From contig JAJYVX010000006.1 of assembly GCA_021791795.1 (NCBI GenBank), positions 1 to 42,089 of the forward strand: a stretch of 42,089 nucleotides of DNA. Direction: 5' to 3'. The notes under the pieces were generated by a model. The model had not been told where the DNA came from and did not search any database. It was given only the letters and a program-made list of their open reading frames with translations. This stretch comes from Actinomycetes bacterium. Lineage in GTDB: Bacteria > Actinomycetota > Acidimicrobiia > Acidimicrobiales > Bog-793. Made by a program: the position numbers and the translations under genes. How positions within the stretch are numbered: the stretch's first letter is position 1; every line of letters begins with the position of its first letter. Shown here in pieces: positions 26,606 through 36,729 of this stretch.

Positions 26606-27775
26606 TCAGTCGGCCCAGGGCGTGAGGATGCCGTCGAGCCCGCGCTTCGAGATCTCGTTCGCGATGACGAGCCGCTGGATCTCGGAGGTGCCCTCCCATA
26701 TCCGGTCGACGCGGATGTCCCGGTAGAGCCGCTCGACGGCGTACTCGCGCATGTAGCCCCGGCCCCCGAAGATCTGCACCGCCCGGTCGATGACACGGCC
26801 GGCGGCTTCTGATGCCGAGAGCTTCACCATCGACGCCTTTGCGTGGAGCAGCTTGCGTGGTACGCCGGCGTCGGCTTCGGCACCCACCTGGTAGACGAAC
26901 GCACGATTCGTCGCGATCTCGACGGCCGAGTCGGCGAGCATCGCCTGGATCATCTGGTTCTCGATGAGACGCTTGCCGAACTGCTCCCGGGACGAGGCCC
27001 ACTCGGTCGCCTCCCGCAGTGCGCGCTCTGCTCCGCCGAGCGCCCGCGCGGCGATCATGAGCCGTTCCTCGACGAACCACTCCTGGGTCAGGGCGGCGCC
27101 CCCGCCGATCTCGCCGAGCACGCTGTCGGGGCCGACCTCGACCCCATCGAAGGTGAAGATCGGATGCTTGAAGACGAAGGTGTGCATGTAGGCCGGGGTG
27201 CGGAGCACGCTCACCCCAGAGAGGTCCCGGTCGACGAGAAAGAGCGTCGGGCGCTTGGCCGGCATCACCTGGGCGAGGACGATGAGGAAGTCGGCGACGT
27301 CCCCAACGGTCACGAACCACTTCTCGCCGTCGATCCTGAACCCCTCGCCCGAGGGAGTCGCCGTCGTCACGATCGCCGTGTAGTCCGAGCCCGCATCGGC
27401 CTCGGTCACCGCATAGGCGTCACGCCTCTCGCCGGCGATGCCCGGAAGCAGGTAGCGCTCGCGCTGTCCCTCGCTGCAGGCCTTGAGCGCGTTGGCCGGC
27501 CGCCACACGGTGTCCCAGAGCGCGTTCGTCAGCTGGCCGAGCTCCTCTTGCACGAGCACCTGCTCGAGGATGGATAAGCCCGCGCCGCCCCACTCCGCCG
27601 GCATGTTGACGGCGTTCAGGCCCGATTCCAGGACGGCCTTGGCGATGAGGGCGAGCGACTCGGCGGGCAGACCGTCGCCGGTCTCGCACTGATCCTCGTA
27701 GGTCTTGATGGTCGAAGCAAGGTCGCGGGCGCGCGCCTTCAGTTCGAGTTGACGTGACGTGTAGTTCCAATCCAT
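26606..27775 (-). CDS. Acyl-CoA dehydrogenase
   Basis: MDWNYTSRQLELKARARDLASTIKTYEDQ...YAVTEADAGSDYTAIVTTATPSGEGFRIDGEKWFVTVGDVADF...GGRGYMREYAVERLYRDIRVDRIWEGTSEIQRLVIANE. Confidence 0.94.
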   Translation of the reverse strand: MDWNYTSRQLELKARARDLASTIKTYEDQCETGDGLPAESLALIAKAVLESGLNAVNMPAEWGGAGLSILEQVLVQEELGQLTNALWDTVWRPANALKACSEGQRERYLLPGIAGERRDAYAVTEADAGSDYTAIVTTATPSGEGFRIDGEKWFVTVGDVADFLIVLAQVMPAKRPTLFLVDRDLSGVSVLRTPAYMHTFVFKHPIFTFDGVEVGPDSVLGEIGGGAALTQEWFVEERLMIAARALGGAERALREATEWASSREQFGKRLIENQMIQAMLADSAVEIATNRAFVYQVGAEADAGVPRKLLHAKASMVKLSASEAAGRVIDRAVQIFGGRGYMREYAVERLYRDIRVDRIWEGTSEIQRLVIANEISKRGLDGILTPWAD

Positions 27776-27803
27776 GGCAGCCTCCAACCTCCGTTACATA
27801 ACA

Positions 27804-27817
27804 TCACAGCGCTGTGA
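27804..27817. promoter_or_regulatory. Perfect palindrome TCACAGCGCTGTGA, candidate operator
   Basis: 14-bp perfect inverted repeat in the ~49-bp gap between divergent starts at 27775 (-) and 27825 (+). Confidence 0.55.
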
Positions 27818-27824
27818 GGACCAG

Positions 27825-28925
27825 ATGGACAATTCGGTGAGAATTCGCGCGGCCGTGTGCCACGGCTTCAAAGAGGTCCTCATGGTGGAGGAGCTGGACC
27901 TGCGCCGGCCCGGGCCGGGCGAGGTCACGGTCGCGGTGAGCGCGTGCGGCGTGTGCCACAGCGACCTCACGTACTGGAGCGGCGCCTGGGGCGGCGGCGT
28001 TCCCGCCGTCTACGGTCACGAGGTGGCGGGTGTGGTCGAGGAGCTTGGGCCTGGGATCGTCGGCATCTCGGAGGGCGACCACGCCGTCGTGACGCTCATC
28101 CGGGCCTGCGGGCGATGCCGTCTCTGCCAGAAGGGCCTGCCGGCGCTCTGCGAGCAGATGGGGGCGTTGCCGCTCTCTCGCAACTCGCCTCTCACCACCG
28201 TCGGGGGTGGAGGTGTGGTGCAAGGTTTGCGGACGGCGGGTTTCGCCGAGAAAGTCACCGTCCACGAGTCCCAGGTGGTCCCCATCGCCAAGCACCTGCC
28301 CCTCGACGTCGCCTGCATCGTCGGCTGCGGGGTCGTCACCGGTGCAGGCGCGGTTCTCAACACCGCAGGCGTCGAGCCGGGCTCGTCGGTGGCCGTCATA
28401 GGTGCCGGCGGGGTCGGCCTCAACGTCGTGCAGGGGGCCGTCGTCGCGGGAGCGAGCGACGTCGTGGCGATCGACGTTCTCGCAGCAAAGCTCGCCGCCG
28501 CCCGCACCTTCGGCGCCACCTGCACGGCCGACGCCCGCTCAGGGGAGGTGGAGGCCGTGGTGACGACCGTCACGGCGGGAAGGGGCTTCGACTACGTCTT
28601 CGTCGCCGCCGGGTCGGTACCGGCAGTAGAACAGGGCCTCGGCCTCGTGGCAAAGGGCGGCACGGTCGTCATCCTCGGCATGCCCGAGGGCATGCGTGCG
28701 TCCTTCGACCCCGAGGCGATCGCAGACCGCGGCGTCCGGGTGCTCGGCAGCAAGGTCGGGTCCGTGCGCCCGCAGGTGGACATACCGGCACTGCTCGGAC
28801 TGTACGAGCAAGGGCGGCTCAAGCTCGACGAGCTCGTCACCCACCGCTTCGCTCTCGACGCCGTCAACGAGGCCTTCACAGCTGCGGCGAGCGGAGAGGC
28901 GCTGAGGGCCGTTGTCCAGCTCTGA
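27825..28925 (+). CDS. Zinc-dependent alcohol dehydrogenase (MDR family)
   Basis: CGVCHSDLTYWSGAWGGGVPAVYGHEVAGVVEELG...CGRCRLCQKGLPALC; Rossmann VIGAGGVGLNVVQGAV. Confidence 0.94.
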   Translation: MDNSVRIRAAVCHGFKEVLMVEELDLRRPGPGEVTVAVSACGVCHSDLTYWSGAWGGGVPAVYGHEVAGVVEELGPGIVGISEGDHAVVTLIRACGRCRLCQKGLPALCEQMGALPLSRNSPLTTVGGGGVVQGLRTAGFAEKVTVHESQVVPIAKHLPLDVACIVGCGVVTGAGAVLNTAGVEPGSSVAVIGAGGVGLNVVQGAVVAGASDVVAIDVLAAKLAAARTFGATCTADARSGEVEAVVTTVTAGRGFDYVFVAAGSVPAVEQGLGLVAKGGTVVILGMPEGMRASFDPEAIADRGVRVLGSKVGSVRPQVDIPALLGLYEQGRLKLDELVTHRFALDAVNEAFTAAASGEALRAVVQL

Positions 28926-30039
28926 CCCTGTCGTCACCGCAGTCGAGACCTACTCGACGCCAGACGTCTGCGTGGTGCGCGTCGCCACCGACTCGGGCGA
29001 GGAGGGCTTCGGCCAGACGGCGCCCTACAACGCCGACATAACCGCCGCCGTGATCGAGCGGCAGGTCGCGCCGCACGCGCTCGGCGCTGCGGTCACGGGG
29101 CCGGGCGATCTCGACGCCCTCGGCACCCGGATACTCGAGCGCGAGTTCAAGTTCCCGGGCTCCTACGTCTGCCGGGCGCTTGGCGGAGTCGACACCGCGC
29201 TCTGGGACCTCCTCGGCAAGAGGGAGGGCAAGACCGTCGCCGGGATGCTCGGGTCATCGGCCCGCTCCTGTCCCGTCTACGCCTCGAGCATGCGCCGGGA
29301 CATCGCGCCCGCCGAGGAGGCAGCCCGCCTCGTCGAGCTGAGGGACCGCTTCGGCTACCGGGCGTTCAAGGTGCGGGTCGGCTCCGAGTGCGGGCACGAC
29401 CGTGACGAATGGCCCGGGCGCACCGAAGAGCTCGTCCCCACCATGAGACGCGCCCTCGGGGACGAGGCGATCATGCTCGTCGACGGCAACAGCTGCTACA
29501 CGCCCGCAAAGGCGATAGAGGTCGGCCGGCTCCTCGAGCAGCACGGCTACGCCCACTTCGAGGAGCCCTGCCCCTACTGGGAGCAGGAGTGGACCGCCGA
29601 GGTCACCGCTTCACTGGCGCTCGACGTGGCCGGCGGCGAGCAGGACTGCCTGATGGCCACGTGGCGACGCATGATCGAGCTGCAGGCCGTCGACGTCGTC
29701 CAGCCGGACGTGTGCTACGTCGGTGGTCTGAGCCGGGCGCTTCGCGTCGCCGGCCTCGCCGTCGAGGCCGGTCTCCCCGTGACCCCGCACTCGGCCAACC
29801 TGAGCCTCGTCACGGTGTTCTCGCTCCACCTGCTGGCCGCGATCGAGAACGCCGGGCCGTACGCGGAGCTCTCGATAGAGCCCGACGAGTACTACCCGTG
29901 GCAGAGCGGGATCTTCGAGCCGGCCCTCGTCGCCCACGACGGCGTGCTCGACATCCCCGACCTCGGCCCGGGCTGGGGGGTCGAGATCAGGCGTGACTGG
30001 CTGGAGAGGGCCACGAGGACGGTGATGGCGCGGGGTTGA
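28912..30039 (+). CDS. Mandelate racemase/muconate lactonizing enzyme family protein
   Basis: TTG start overlapping the ADH gene; FKVRVG, MLVDGNSCYTP, YAHFEEPCPYWEQ, VAGGEQD, VQPDVCYVGG, TPHSANLS (MR-subgroup motifs). Confidence 0.88.
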   Translation: MSSSDPVVTAVETYSTPDVCVVRVATDSGEEGFGQTAPYNADITAAVIERQVAPHALGAAVTGPGDLDALGTRILEREFKFPGSYVCRALGGVDTALWDLLGKREGKTVAGMLGSSARSCPVYASSMRRDIAPAEEAARLVELRDRFGYRAFKVRVGSECGHDRDEWPGRTEELVPTMRRALGDEAIMLVDGNSCYTPAKAIEVGRLLEQHGYAHFEEPCPYWEQEWTAEVTASLALDVAGGEQDCLMATWRRMIELQAVDVVQPDVCYVGGLSRALRVAGLAVEAGLPVTPHSANLSLVTVFSLHLLAAIENAGPYAELSIEPDEYYPWQSGIFEPALVAHDGVLDIPDLGPGWGVEIRRDWLERATRTVMARG

Positions 30040-30062
30040 CCACCGCGTCGCCGCGTCCGCCC

Positions 30063-32522
30063 TCAGACGAGGACGTTCACGATCTTCGGCGGCCGGGCGA
30101 TCACCCGCGTGGGCTCCTTCCCGCCGAGGAAGCCCTGCACCCTGTCGGAGGCGAGCGCCGCGGCGACAGCGCCCTCCTCGCTCACGTCCGGGTCCACCTC
30201 GACCACGTCGCGGGTCTTCCCGTTCACCTGCACGGGCATCTTGACCCGCTCGGCCCGGAGGAGCGCCGGGTCGGCGACCGGCCACGGCTGGATGTGCACG
30301 TGCTTGCCCGTGCGGCGCTCGTAGGCCTCGGCCGCCAGGTGGGGGGCGAACGGTGCGAGCAATTCGAGCAGCGTGTCGATCGCATCTTCGACCGCGACCG
30401 GGTCGGCTCCCCCGCCTCGATGCTTGTAGATGGAGTTCGTGAGCTCCATCAGTGCGGCCACGGCGGTGTTGAAGGCGTAGCGCTCGATGTCGTCGGACAC
30501 CCGGGCGATCGTGCGGTGCACCTCGCGGCGGAGGTCGGACGACCCGACGCTCGAATCGTCCGTCTCGACCGGGCGGCTCCCCGCTGCCTCGCCGACAGCG
30601 AGCCGCCACACGCGCGCGAGGTAGCGCGAGCAGCCCTCGATGATGTCGTCGCTCTGGTCCGTCCAGTCGACGTCCTCGACTGCCGGGCCGATGAAGAGAT
30701 GGAAGAGCCGCAGCGCGTCGGCGCCGACCGTCTCGAAGTACTGGTCGGGCGACACGACGTTGCCGCGCGACTTCGACATGGCGCTCCCGCCGAGGCGGAT
30801 CATCCCCTGGCAGAACAGCTGGGAGAACGGCTCCCGCAACTCGGCCGGCGACAGGCCGACCTCTCCGAGGGCGCGGGTGTAGAAACGGGCGTAGAGCAGG
30901 TGCAGGATGGCGTGCGTGATCCCGCCGATGTAGCGGTCGACGGGCATGAAGCGGCGAGCGGCGGCCTTATCCACCGGTGCGTACTCGTCGTGCGGATTGG
31001 CGAAACGCAGGAAGTACCACGACGAGTCCACGAACGTGTCCATCGTGTCCGTCTCCCGGACGGCCGGTCCGCCGCACGTCGGGCAGGTCGCACGGCGGAA
31101 CCCCTCGTGGAACCTGAGGGGCGACTCCCCCGTCGGCCTGAACTCGACGTCCTCCGGCAGGAGGATCGGGAGCTCCTCGGCGGGCACGGGAACCATGCCG
31201 TCGGCCGGGCAGTAGACGACGGGGATCGGGCAGCCCCAGTAGCGCTGCCGGCTGATGAGCCAGTCCCGCAGGCGGTAGTTGACGGTGCGGTGGCCTATGC
31301 CCTCGCGCTCGAGCCACTCGATCGCCTTGGCTTTGGCCGCGTCGACGTCGAGCCCGTTCATCCACTCGCTGTTCACGTGGGCGCCGTCGCCGGTCCACGC
31401 CTCTCCGTCGAAGTCGCCAGGCGGCTCGACCGTCCGCACGATCGGGAGGCCGTAGGCCTTGGCGAAGTCGTAGTCGCGCTGGTCCTCGGCGGGTACGGCC
31501 ATGATCGCCCCGGTGCCGTAGCTCCCGAGCACGTACTCGGCGACGTATACGGGCACGGGCTCGCCCGAGAACGGGTTGACGCAGTGGGCGCCGGTGAAGG
31601 CCCCGCGCTTCTCGAGGGCTCCCTCGGCGGACAGCCGCTCGAGGTCGGTCGAGTGGCGGGCGTGCTCGAGGATCCGCTCGACGTCCTCGCGCTGCTCGGG
31701 CGTCGTCACGACGTCGGCGAGCGGGTGCTCCGGTGCGAGCACGGCATAGGTCATGCCGAAGCCCGTGTCCGGCCGCGTCGTGAACACCTCGACCTCGAGG
31801 TGCTCGTGCCCCACGAGAGGCATGCGGAACTGGGCGCCTTCTGAGCGGCCGATCCAGTTGCGCTGCATCGTCTTCACCCGCTCGGGCCAGTCGAGCGCGT
31901 CGAGCGACTCGAGCAGCTCGTCGGCGTACTTTGTGATGCGGAGGAACCACTGCTCGAGGTAGCGCCGCTCGACGACGTCGCCCGAGCGCTCGCAGGTGCC
32001 GTCGGAGAGGACCTGCTCGTTGGCGAGCACCGTCTGGCAGCCGGGGCACCAGTTGACCGGCGCCTTGGCGCGGTAGGCGAGGCCGGCTCGGAGCAACTCC
32101 TCGAAGATGACCTGGTTCCACTTGATGTAGTCCGCGTCGTGGCTGCGCAGCTCGCGGCGCCAGTCGTAGACGGCGCCGAGGCGCTGCACGGAGCGCTTCA
32201 GCTCGGCGATCCGCTTCTCGGTGTAGACGCGGGGATGCTCGCCGCCCTTGATGGCGGCGTTCTCCGCCGGCAGGCCGAAGGAGTCGAAGCCGAACGGGGT
32301 GAGGACGGCGTCGCCCTTCATCGTCCTGTAGCGGACGAGCACGTCGCCGAAGGTGTAGTTGCGCACGTGGCCCTGGTGCGCCGGCCCGCTCGGGTACGGG
32401 TACATGCACAGGACGTAGTACTTGGGCCGCGGGTCGTCGAGGTCGACCTGGTACGTGCCTTCGTCAGCCCAGCGCCGTTGCCAGCGCTCCTCTACCTCCC
32501 TGAAGTCGTACGCGTCGGACAT
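30063..32522 (-). CDS. leuS: Leucyl-tRNA synthetase
   Basis: [57 protein letters not shown]...[28 protein letters not shown]. Confidence 0.97.
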   Translation of the reverse strand: MSDAYDFREVEERWQRRWADEGTYQVDLDDPRPKYYVLCMYPYPSGPAHQGHVRNYTFGDVLVRYRTMKGDAVLTPFGFDSFGLPAENAAIKGGEHPRVYTEKRIAELKRSVQRLGAVYDWRRELRSHDADYIKWNQVIFEELLRAGLAYRAKAPVNWCPGCQTVLANEQVLSDGTCERSGDVVERRYLEQWFLRITKYADELLESLDALDWPERVKTMQRNWIGRSEGAQFRMPLVGHEHLEVEVFTTRPDTGFGMTYAVLAPEHPLADVVTTPEQREDVERILEHARHSTDLERLSAEGALEKRGAFTGAHCVNPFSGEPVPVYVAEYVLGSYGTGAIMAVPAEDQRDYDFAKAYGLPIVRTVEPPGDFDGEAWTGDGAHVNSEWMNGLDVDAAKAKAIEWLEREGIGHRTVNYRLRDWLISRQRYWGCPIPVVYCPADGMVPVPAEELPILLPEDVEFRPTGESPLRFHEGFRRATCPTCGGPAVRETDTMDTFVDSSWYFLRFANPHDEYAPVDKAAARRFMPVDRYIGGITHAILHLLYARFYTRALGEVGLSPAELREPFSQLFCQGMIRLGGSAMSKSRGNVVSPDQYFETVGADALRLFHLFIGPAVEDVDWTDQSDDIIEGCSRYLARVWRLAVGEAAGSRPVETDDSSVGSSDLRREVHRTIARVSDDIERYAFNTAVAALMELTNSIYKHRGGGADPVAVEDAIDTLLELLAPFAPHLAAEAYERRTGKHVHIQPWPVADPALLRAERVKMPVQVNGKTRDVVEVDPDVSEEGAVAAALASDRVQGFLGGKEPTRVIARPPKIVNVLV

Positions 32523-32531
32523 ACATCAAGG

Positions 32532-33551
32532 TTAGTTGCCCGCTCCCTTGCCGAATCCCCCGAGCGCGGCCGCCCACTGCTCGGGAGAGAGCCCGTATGG
32601 GGCGTAGAAGGAGAACCTGTCCACGAGGTCGCCGAAGCGCTCGTGCACCTTCGCCGCCACCTGTGCCGGCGGTGCGACGACGGCGAAGGCATCGAGCATC
32701 TCGTCGGTGACGAGCTCGCCCATCTTCGCCCACTCGCCCCGCTTCGAGAGGGCGTTGAGCTCCGGTTGAGCGTCTCCCCAGCCGTGTGTCTCGAGCACGC
32801 CACGGTAGGCGGGCGTGGAGGCGTAGAAGGCGATCTGCGCCTTTACCGCCGCTGCGGCAGCCTCGAGCTGCTCGTCGCCCTCGCCTGTCACCACGAAGCC
32901 CGCATAGCTCACCTCGAAGGCATTCCTCTCCCTCGAGGCCTTCGCGAGCCCCCGGGACAGAGACGGCACCGTCACCTCACGGATGTAGCGCTCGGTCGTG
33001 AAGCCGTGGACGAGGAGGCCGTCGCAGACCTCACCCGCCACCTCGGTCATGAGTCCGCCGACGGCGGCGAGGAAGACCTTGGGGGCGCCGTACGGGTTCG
33101 GCCCGGGGGAGAAGAAGGGCGTCATGAGCGTGTGGGTGTAGAACTCGCCCCGGAACTCGAGCTTCGTGTTCTCGTTCCAGGCCTGCCATATGGCCCGCAT
33201 CGCAAGGACGTACTCACGCATCCTCGCCGCCGGGTGCGACCAGGGCATCGAGAACCGCTTCTCGATGTGGGGCTTGATCTGGGAGCCGAGGCCGAGCATG
33301 AGCCGCCCCTTCGAGAGCAGCTGCACGTCGTTCGCCATGGTGGCGGTGATCATCGGGCTCCGCCCGAACGCGACGACGATGCCGGTGCCGAGCATGATCC
33401 GGTCCGTCTCCTGTGCCGCCAGGGCGAGCATGAGGAGGGGGTCGTGTCCGGTCTCGGTCGCCCAGGCGCCGTCGTAGCCGGTCTCCTCCGCCTTGCGGGC
33501 CTGCTCTCCTATCCCTTCAGGGTCGAAGCCGATCGCACCGTCTACGAGCAT
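32532..33551 (-). CDS. LLM class F420-dependent oxidoreductase
   Basis: EETGYDGAWATETGHDPLLMLALAAQETDRIMLGTGIVVAFGRSPMITATMANDVQLLSKGRLMLGLGSQIKPHIEKRFSMPW. Confidence 0.92.
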   Translation of the reverse strand: MLVDGAIGFDPEGIGEQARKAEETGYDGAWATETGHDPLLMLALAAQETDRIMLGTGIVVAFGRSPMITATMANDVQLLSKGRLMLGLGSQIKPHIEKRFSMPWSHPAARMREYVLAMRAIWQAWNENTKLEFRGEFYTHTLMTPFFSPGPNPYGAPKVFLAAVGGLMTEVAGEVCDGLLVHGFTTERYIREVTVPSLSRGLAKASRERNAFEVSYAGFVVTGEGDEQLEAAAAAVKAQIAFYASTPAYRGVLETHGWGDAQPELNALSKRGEWAKMGELVTDEMLDAFAVVAPPAQVAAKVHERFGDLVDRFSFYAPYGLSPEQWAAALGGFGKGAGN

Positions 33552-33579
33552 CCCCGGAGGCTAGCCGGGGGCTGTGTCG

Positions 33580-34473
33580 TCAGTTCTCGCCCGTCTCGCC
33601 TCTGAGGTAGCGCTCGAGCTCGGCCGCGATCTCGTCGCCTGAGGGCACCTCGTGAGTGCTGAAGGCTTCGTCCGGTCCCTCGACGGCGTCTATCGCCCGC
33701 TCCAGCTGGCGCACCATGGCGGCATGCTCGGCACTGCCGGCGATCGTCTCGTCGACCTTCGCCCTCGCCGCCTCGGCCGCTTCGTTGAGAACGGACGTGT
33801 CGATGACAAGGCCTGACAGCGATGCCAGGCCGTCGAGGAGGGCTATCGAAGCGGCGGGGAACGGCATGGCCGAGACGTAATGGGGCACCCGCGCCCAGAG
33901 CCCGACGGACGGAATGCCGACGCCCTCGAGCGCCTCCTCGAGGACGGCCTGGATGCCGGCGGGCACCTCGATGGCCCCGCCCACGAAGCCGACCTGCTGG
34001 GCCTGTTGGGCGTTTCCCGCCGTCGTGGCGAGTTTGACGGCCCTCGTATGAGGCGCGGGCGCCGGGAAGCCGCCGAAGCCGACCATGAGGCGAACCCCCA
34101 TGCCGGCGGCAAGCTCAACGATGGAGGCTGCGAAGGCCCGCCAGTGGAAGTCGGGCTCCGGGCCGCTCAGCACGGCGATGCCCGAGCCGATGCGATCGCG
34201 GCCGACCCGGACGACAGGCTCGGGCCAGGCGAGTGCCGTTCGCACGCCGTCCTCGATCATGAGGTGCGGGCGTCTCGCCCGCTGGTCTATGAGGTCCTCG
34301 CCATCGAAGAGCGCGTACGGCTCGAGGTCGATCGCCTCCTCGAGGGCCGTAAGAGCGGTCGCGGCCGCGAGGCCGGCGTCGATCCAGCCGTCCACCACGA
34401 CGACCAGCACGGGGTCGGGCGGTGCCGGCGCTCCCGTCAGGCGGAAGAGCGGTCGCTCTCCGGGAGAGCTCAT
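33580..34473 (-). CDS. PAC2 family protein
   Basis: VLVVVVDGWIDAGLAAATALTALEEAIDLEPYALFDGEDLIDQRARRPHLMIEDGV...VGFVGGAIEVPAGIQAVLEEAL. Confidence 0.85.
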   Translation of the reverse strand: MSSPGERPLFRLTGAPAPPDPVLVVVVDGWIDAGLAAATALTALEEAIDLEPYALFDGEDLIDQRARRPHLMIEDGVRTALAWPEPVVRVGRDRIGSGIAVLSGPEPDFHWRAFAASIVELAAGMGVRLMVGFGGFPAPAPHTRAVKLATTAGNAQQAQQVGFVGGAIEVPAGIQAVLEEALEGVGIPSVGLWARVPHYVSAMPFPAASIALLDGLASLSGLVIDTSVLNEAAEAARAKVDETIAGSAEHAAMVRQLERAIDAVEGPDEAFSTHEVPSGDEIAAELERYLRGETGEN

Positions 34474-35534
34474 GCGGCCATTCCCCTCTCCGCTCTGTCG
34501 GCCGCCTCGGCGAGAGCCTTCACCTGGTTCGCGAAGAGGTCCACCCCTCCGCTCCGGTCGCCGCCGGCGGCACCGCCGAGGTAGCGGTACATCACTCCCT
34601 GCAGGATGCAGGCGAGCTTCCAGTAGCCGAACGCCACGTAGTAGTCGAGGCTGTCGATGCTTCGGCCGGTGCGCTCCGAGTACCAGTCCCTGAGCTCGGC
34701 CCTGCTGGCAAAACCCGCTGCCATCGTCGGCGCCGGACCGAGCGCCGTCATCGGGTCGCCCGGCTCCGCCCAGTAGACCATGAGCAGCCCGAGGTCGGCG
34801 AGAGGGTCGCCGAGCGTGCAGATCTCCCAGTCGAGCACCGCCCGGACGGCGCCGTCGTCGCCGAGCAGCGTGTTGTCGAGCCTGTAGTCGCCGTGCACGA
34901 TCGCCGTCTGTCGCTGGCGGGGAGCCGAGGCCGAGAGCCGCTCGTAGAGCTCGTCGACGAGTACGACCCGTTCGAAGCCGGAGCCTGCTGGCTGCATCTT
35001 GTCGAACTGCCCGTGCCAGCGCTCGAGCTGGCGGCTCAGGTAGCCCTCCCGCCGGCCGAGGTCGCCGAGCCCGACCGCGTCGACATCGACCAGGTGGAGC
35101 TCGGCGAGCACGCGGGCGAGCGACTCGCTCGCCCGTTGCCTGGCCGCTTCGTCGAGGGCGCCCTCGGCCGAGGCCGAGTCGCGGATCACGTGGCCGGGGA
35201 CGAAGTCCATGACGTAGAAGGGCGCGCCCGTGACGTCATGCTCGGTGCAGAGCGCTCGCGTCTTCGGGACCGGCACGGCCGTCGGGCTGAGGGCGCTCAG
35301 CACGCGGTGCTCCCGGACCATGTCGTGCGCCGTCGGGAGGACGTGCCCGGTCGGGGGGCGGCGAAGGACCGCCTGCTCGCCTGTGGCGTCTGTCAGCTTG
35401 TAGGTGAGGTTGGACCGGCCGCCGGCGATGAGCTCGAAAGTGATCGGCGGACGAAGGCCGACCTCTTCCTCGAGCCACTCCGCCGTGCGTAGCGCGTCGA
35501 TGCCCTCGACGGCTCCGTCGCCGCTGCCCTCCAT
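34470..35534 (-). CDS. Phosphotransferase family protein (APH-type kinase fold)
   Basis: ELIAGGRSNLTYKLTDATGEQAVLRRPPTGHVLPTAHDMVREHRVLSAL...IVHGDYRLDNTLLGDDGAVRAVLDWEICTLGDPLADLGLLMVYW. Confidence 0.93.
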   Translation of the reverse strand: MEGSGDGAVEGIDALRTAEWLEEEVGLRPPITFELIAGGRSNLTYKLTDATGEQAVLRRPPTGHVLPTAHDMVREHRVLSALSPTAVPVPKTRALCTEHDVTGAPFYVMDFVPGHVIRDSASAEGALDEAARQRASESLARVLAELHLVDVDAVGLGDLGRREGYLSRQLERWHGQFDKMQPAGSGFERVVLVDELYERLSASAPRQRQTAIVHGDYRLDNTLLGDDGAVRAVLDWEICTLGDPLADLGLLMVYWAEPGDPMTALGPAPTMAAGFASRAELRDWYSERTGRSIDSLDYYVAFGYWKLACILQGVMYRYLGGAAGGDRSGGVDLFANQVKALAEAADRAERGMAA

Positions 35535-35616
35535 CCGAGGGAGGCTAGCCAGCAACCTGCCCGTCCCGTCTACAGCGGCCGGGGCGCGGTGGCGACCCCC
35601 AGCATCGGCTACGGCC

Positions 35617-36729
35617 TCAGGCCTCCACCACGTGGAGTGCGTGGTCCACCATGTTGCACGGGATCGGGCCTTCGTCGGCCGCCACCACGATGTCCTCGAT
35701 GCGTGCCCCGAAGCGCCCTCGGAGATAGATGCCCGGCTCGACCGAGAAGGCGTGCCCACTGACGAGCACCTCGTCGTTGCCCGCCACCATGTAGGGGTCC
35801 TCGTGCTCCTCGATGCCGATCCCATGCCCTATCCGGTGGATGAATGCCCCGCCGAAACCGGCGGCATCGATGATGCGCCGCCCGATGGCGTCGACCTCTT
35901 CACATGATGTCCCGACTGTGGCGCCCTTCGATGCGGCTGCCTGCGCCTCTTCGAGGACGTCGTAGAGGTGGCGGAATTCGGGATCGGGCTCGCCGGTGAC
36001 GACGGTCCGGGTGATGTCCGAGCAGTAGCCGGCCGCGTCGTCCAGATGGAGCGTCCCGCCGAAGTCGCAGACGACCGCCTCGCCCGGCCCTATCAACCGG
36101 GAACCCGGCTCGTGGTGCGGGCTCGCCGAGTTCGGCCCGCTCCCGACTATGGCGAAGTTGACCTTCGCATGCCCCTCGTCGACGAGCCGGCGTCCCAGCT
36201 CGGCCGAGACGTCCGCCTCCGTCCGCCCGATGAGTCGGATTTCGCCGCCGAGCAGCGCCGTGGCAACCCGGTCCGCTGCCGCCCCAGCAGCCTGCAGGGC
36301 CGCTATCTCCGTCCGGTCCTTCACGGCACGAAGCGGCGACGTCACCCGACTCGCAGGCAACCACTCGGACCCAGGCAGGAGAGACCGCAGCGCGAGCAGG
36401 TGGACAGCCCACGTCCGGTCGGAAACACCGATGCGGGACGGGGAACCTGCTGCGTGGGCGATCAAGGCGAGCGGGTCCTCCGTCTCTTTCCAGGGCCGCA
36501 TCCGAAAGAGGCTCCCGTCGGTAGCGACACGAGGTGCCTCCAGCTCGGGCACGAAGAGCGTCGCTTCCTCGTCACGAGGGAGCACGAGCATCGTGATGCG
36601 CTCGAGCGGCATCGCCTCGTAGCCGGTCAGCCAAGGCAGGTCCGCACCGAGCGACAAGAGCAGGCAGTCAACCCTGAGCTCGCCCATCCGCCGCCTGACA
36701 CGATCGAAGCGCGCACGCCGCTCGCTCAC
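35617..36729 (-). CDS. M24 family metallopeptidase (Xaa-Pro peptidase-like)
   Basis: VCDFGGTLHLDDAAGYCSDITRTVVTGEPD...IHRIGHGIGIEEHEDPYMVAGNDEVLVSGHAFSVEPGIYLRGRFGARIEDIVV. Confidence 0.94.
   Translation of the reverse strand: MSERRARFDRVRRRMGELRVDCLLLSLGADLPWLTGYEAMPLERITMLVLPRDEEATLFVPELEAPRVATDGSLFRMRPWKETEDPLALIAHAAGSPSRIGVSDRTWAVHLLALRSLLPGSEWLPASRVTSPLRAVKDRTEIAALQAAGAAADRVATALLGGEIRLIGRTEADVSAELGRRLVDEGHAKVNFAIVGSGPNSASPHHEPGSRLIGPGEAVVCDFGGTLHLDDAAGYCSDITRTVVTGEPDPEFRHLYDVLEEAQAAASKGATVGTSCEEVDAIGRRIIDAAGFGGAFIHRIGHGIGIEEHEDPYMVAGNDEVLVSGHAFSVEPGIYLRGRFGARIEDIVVAADEGPIPCNMVDHALHVVEA

Noticed and set aside
30036-31844. 602-aa plus-strand ORF antisense to leuS
   Set aside because: Mirror of leucyl-tRNA synthetase coding sequence; no independent motif.
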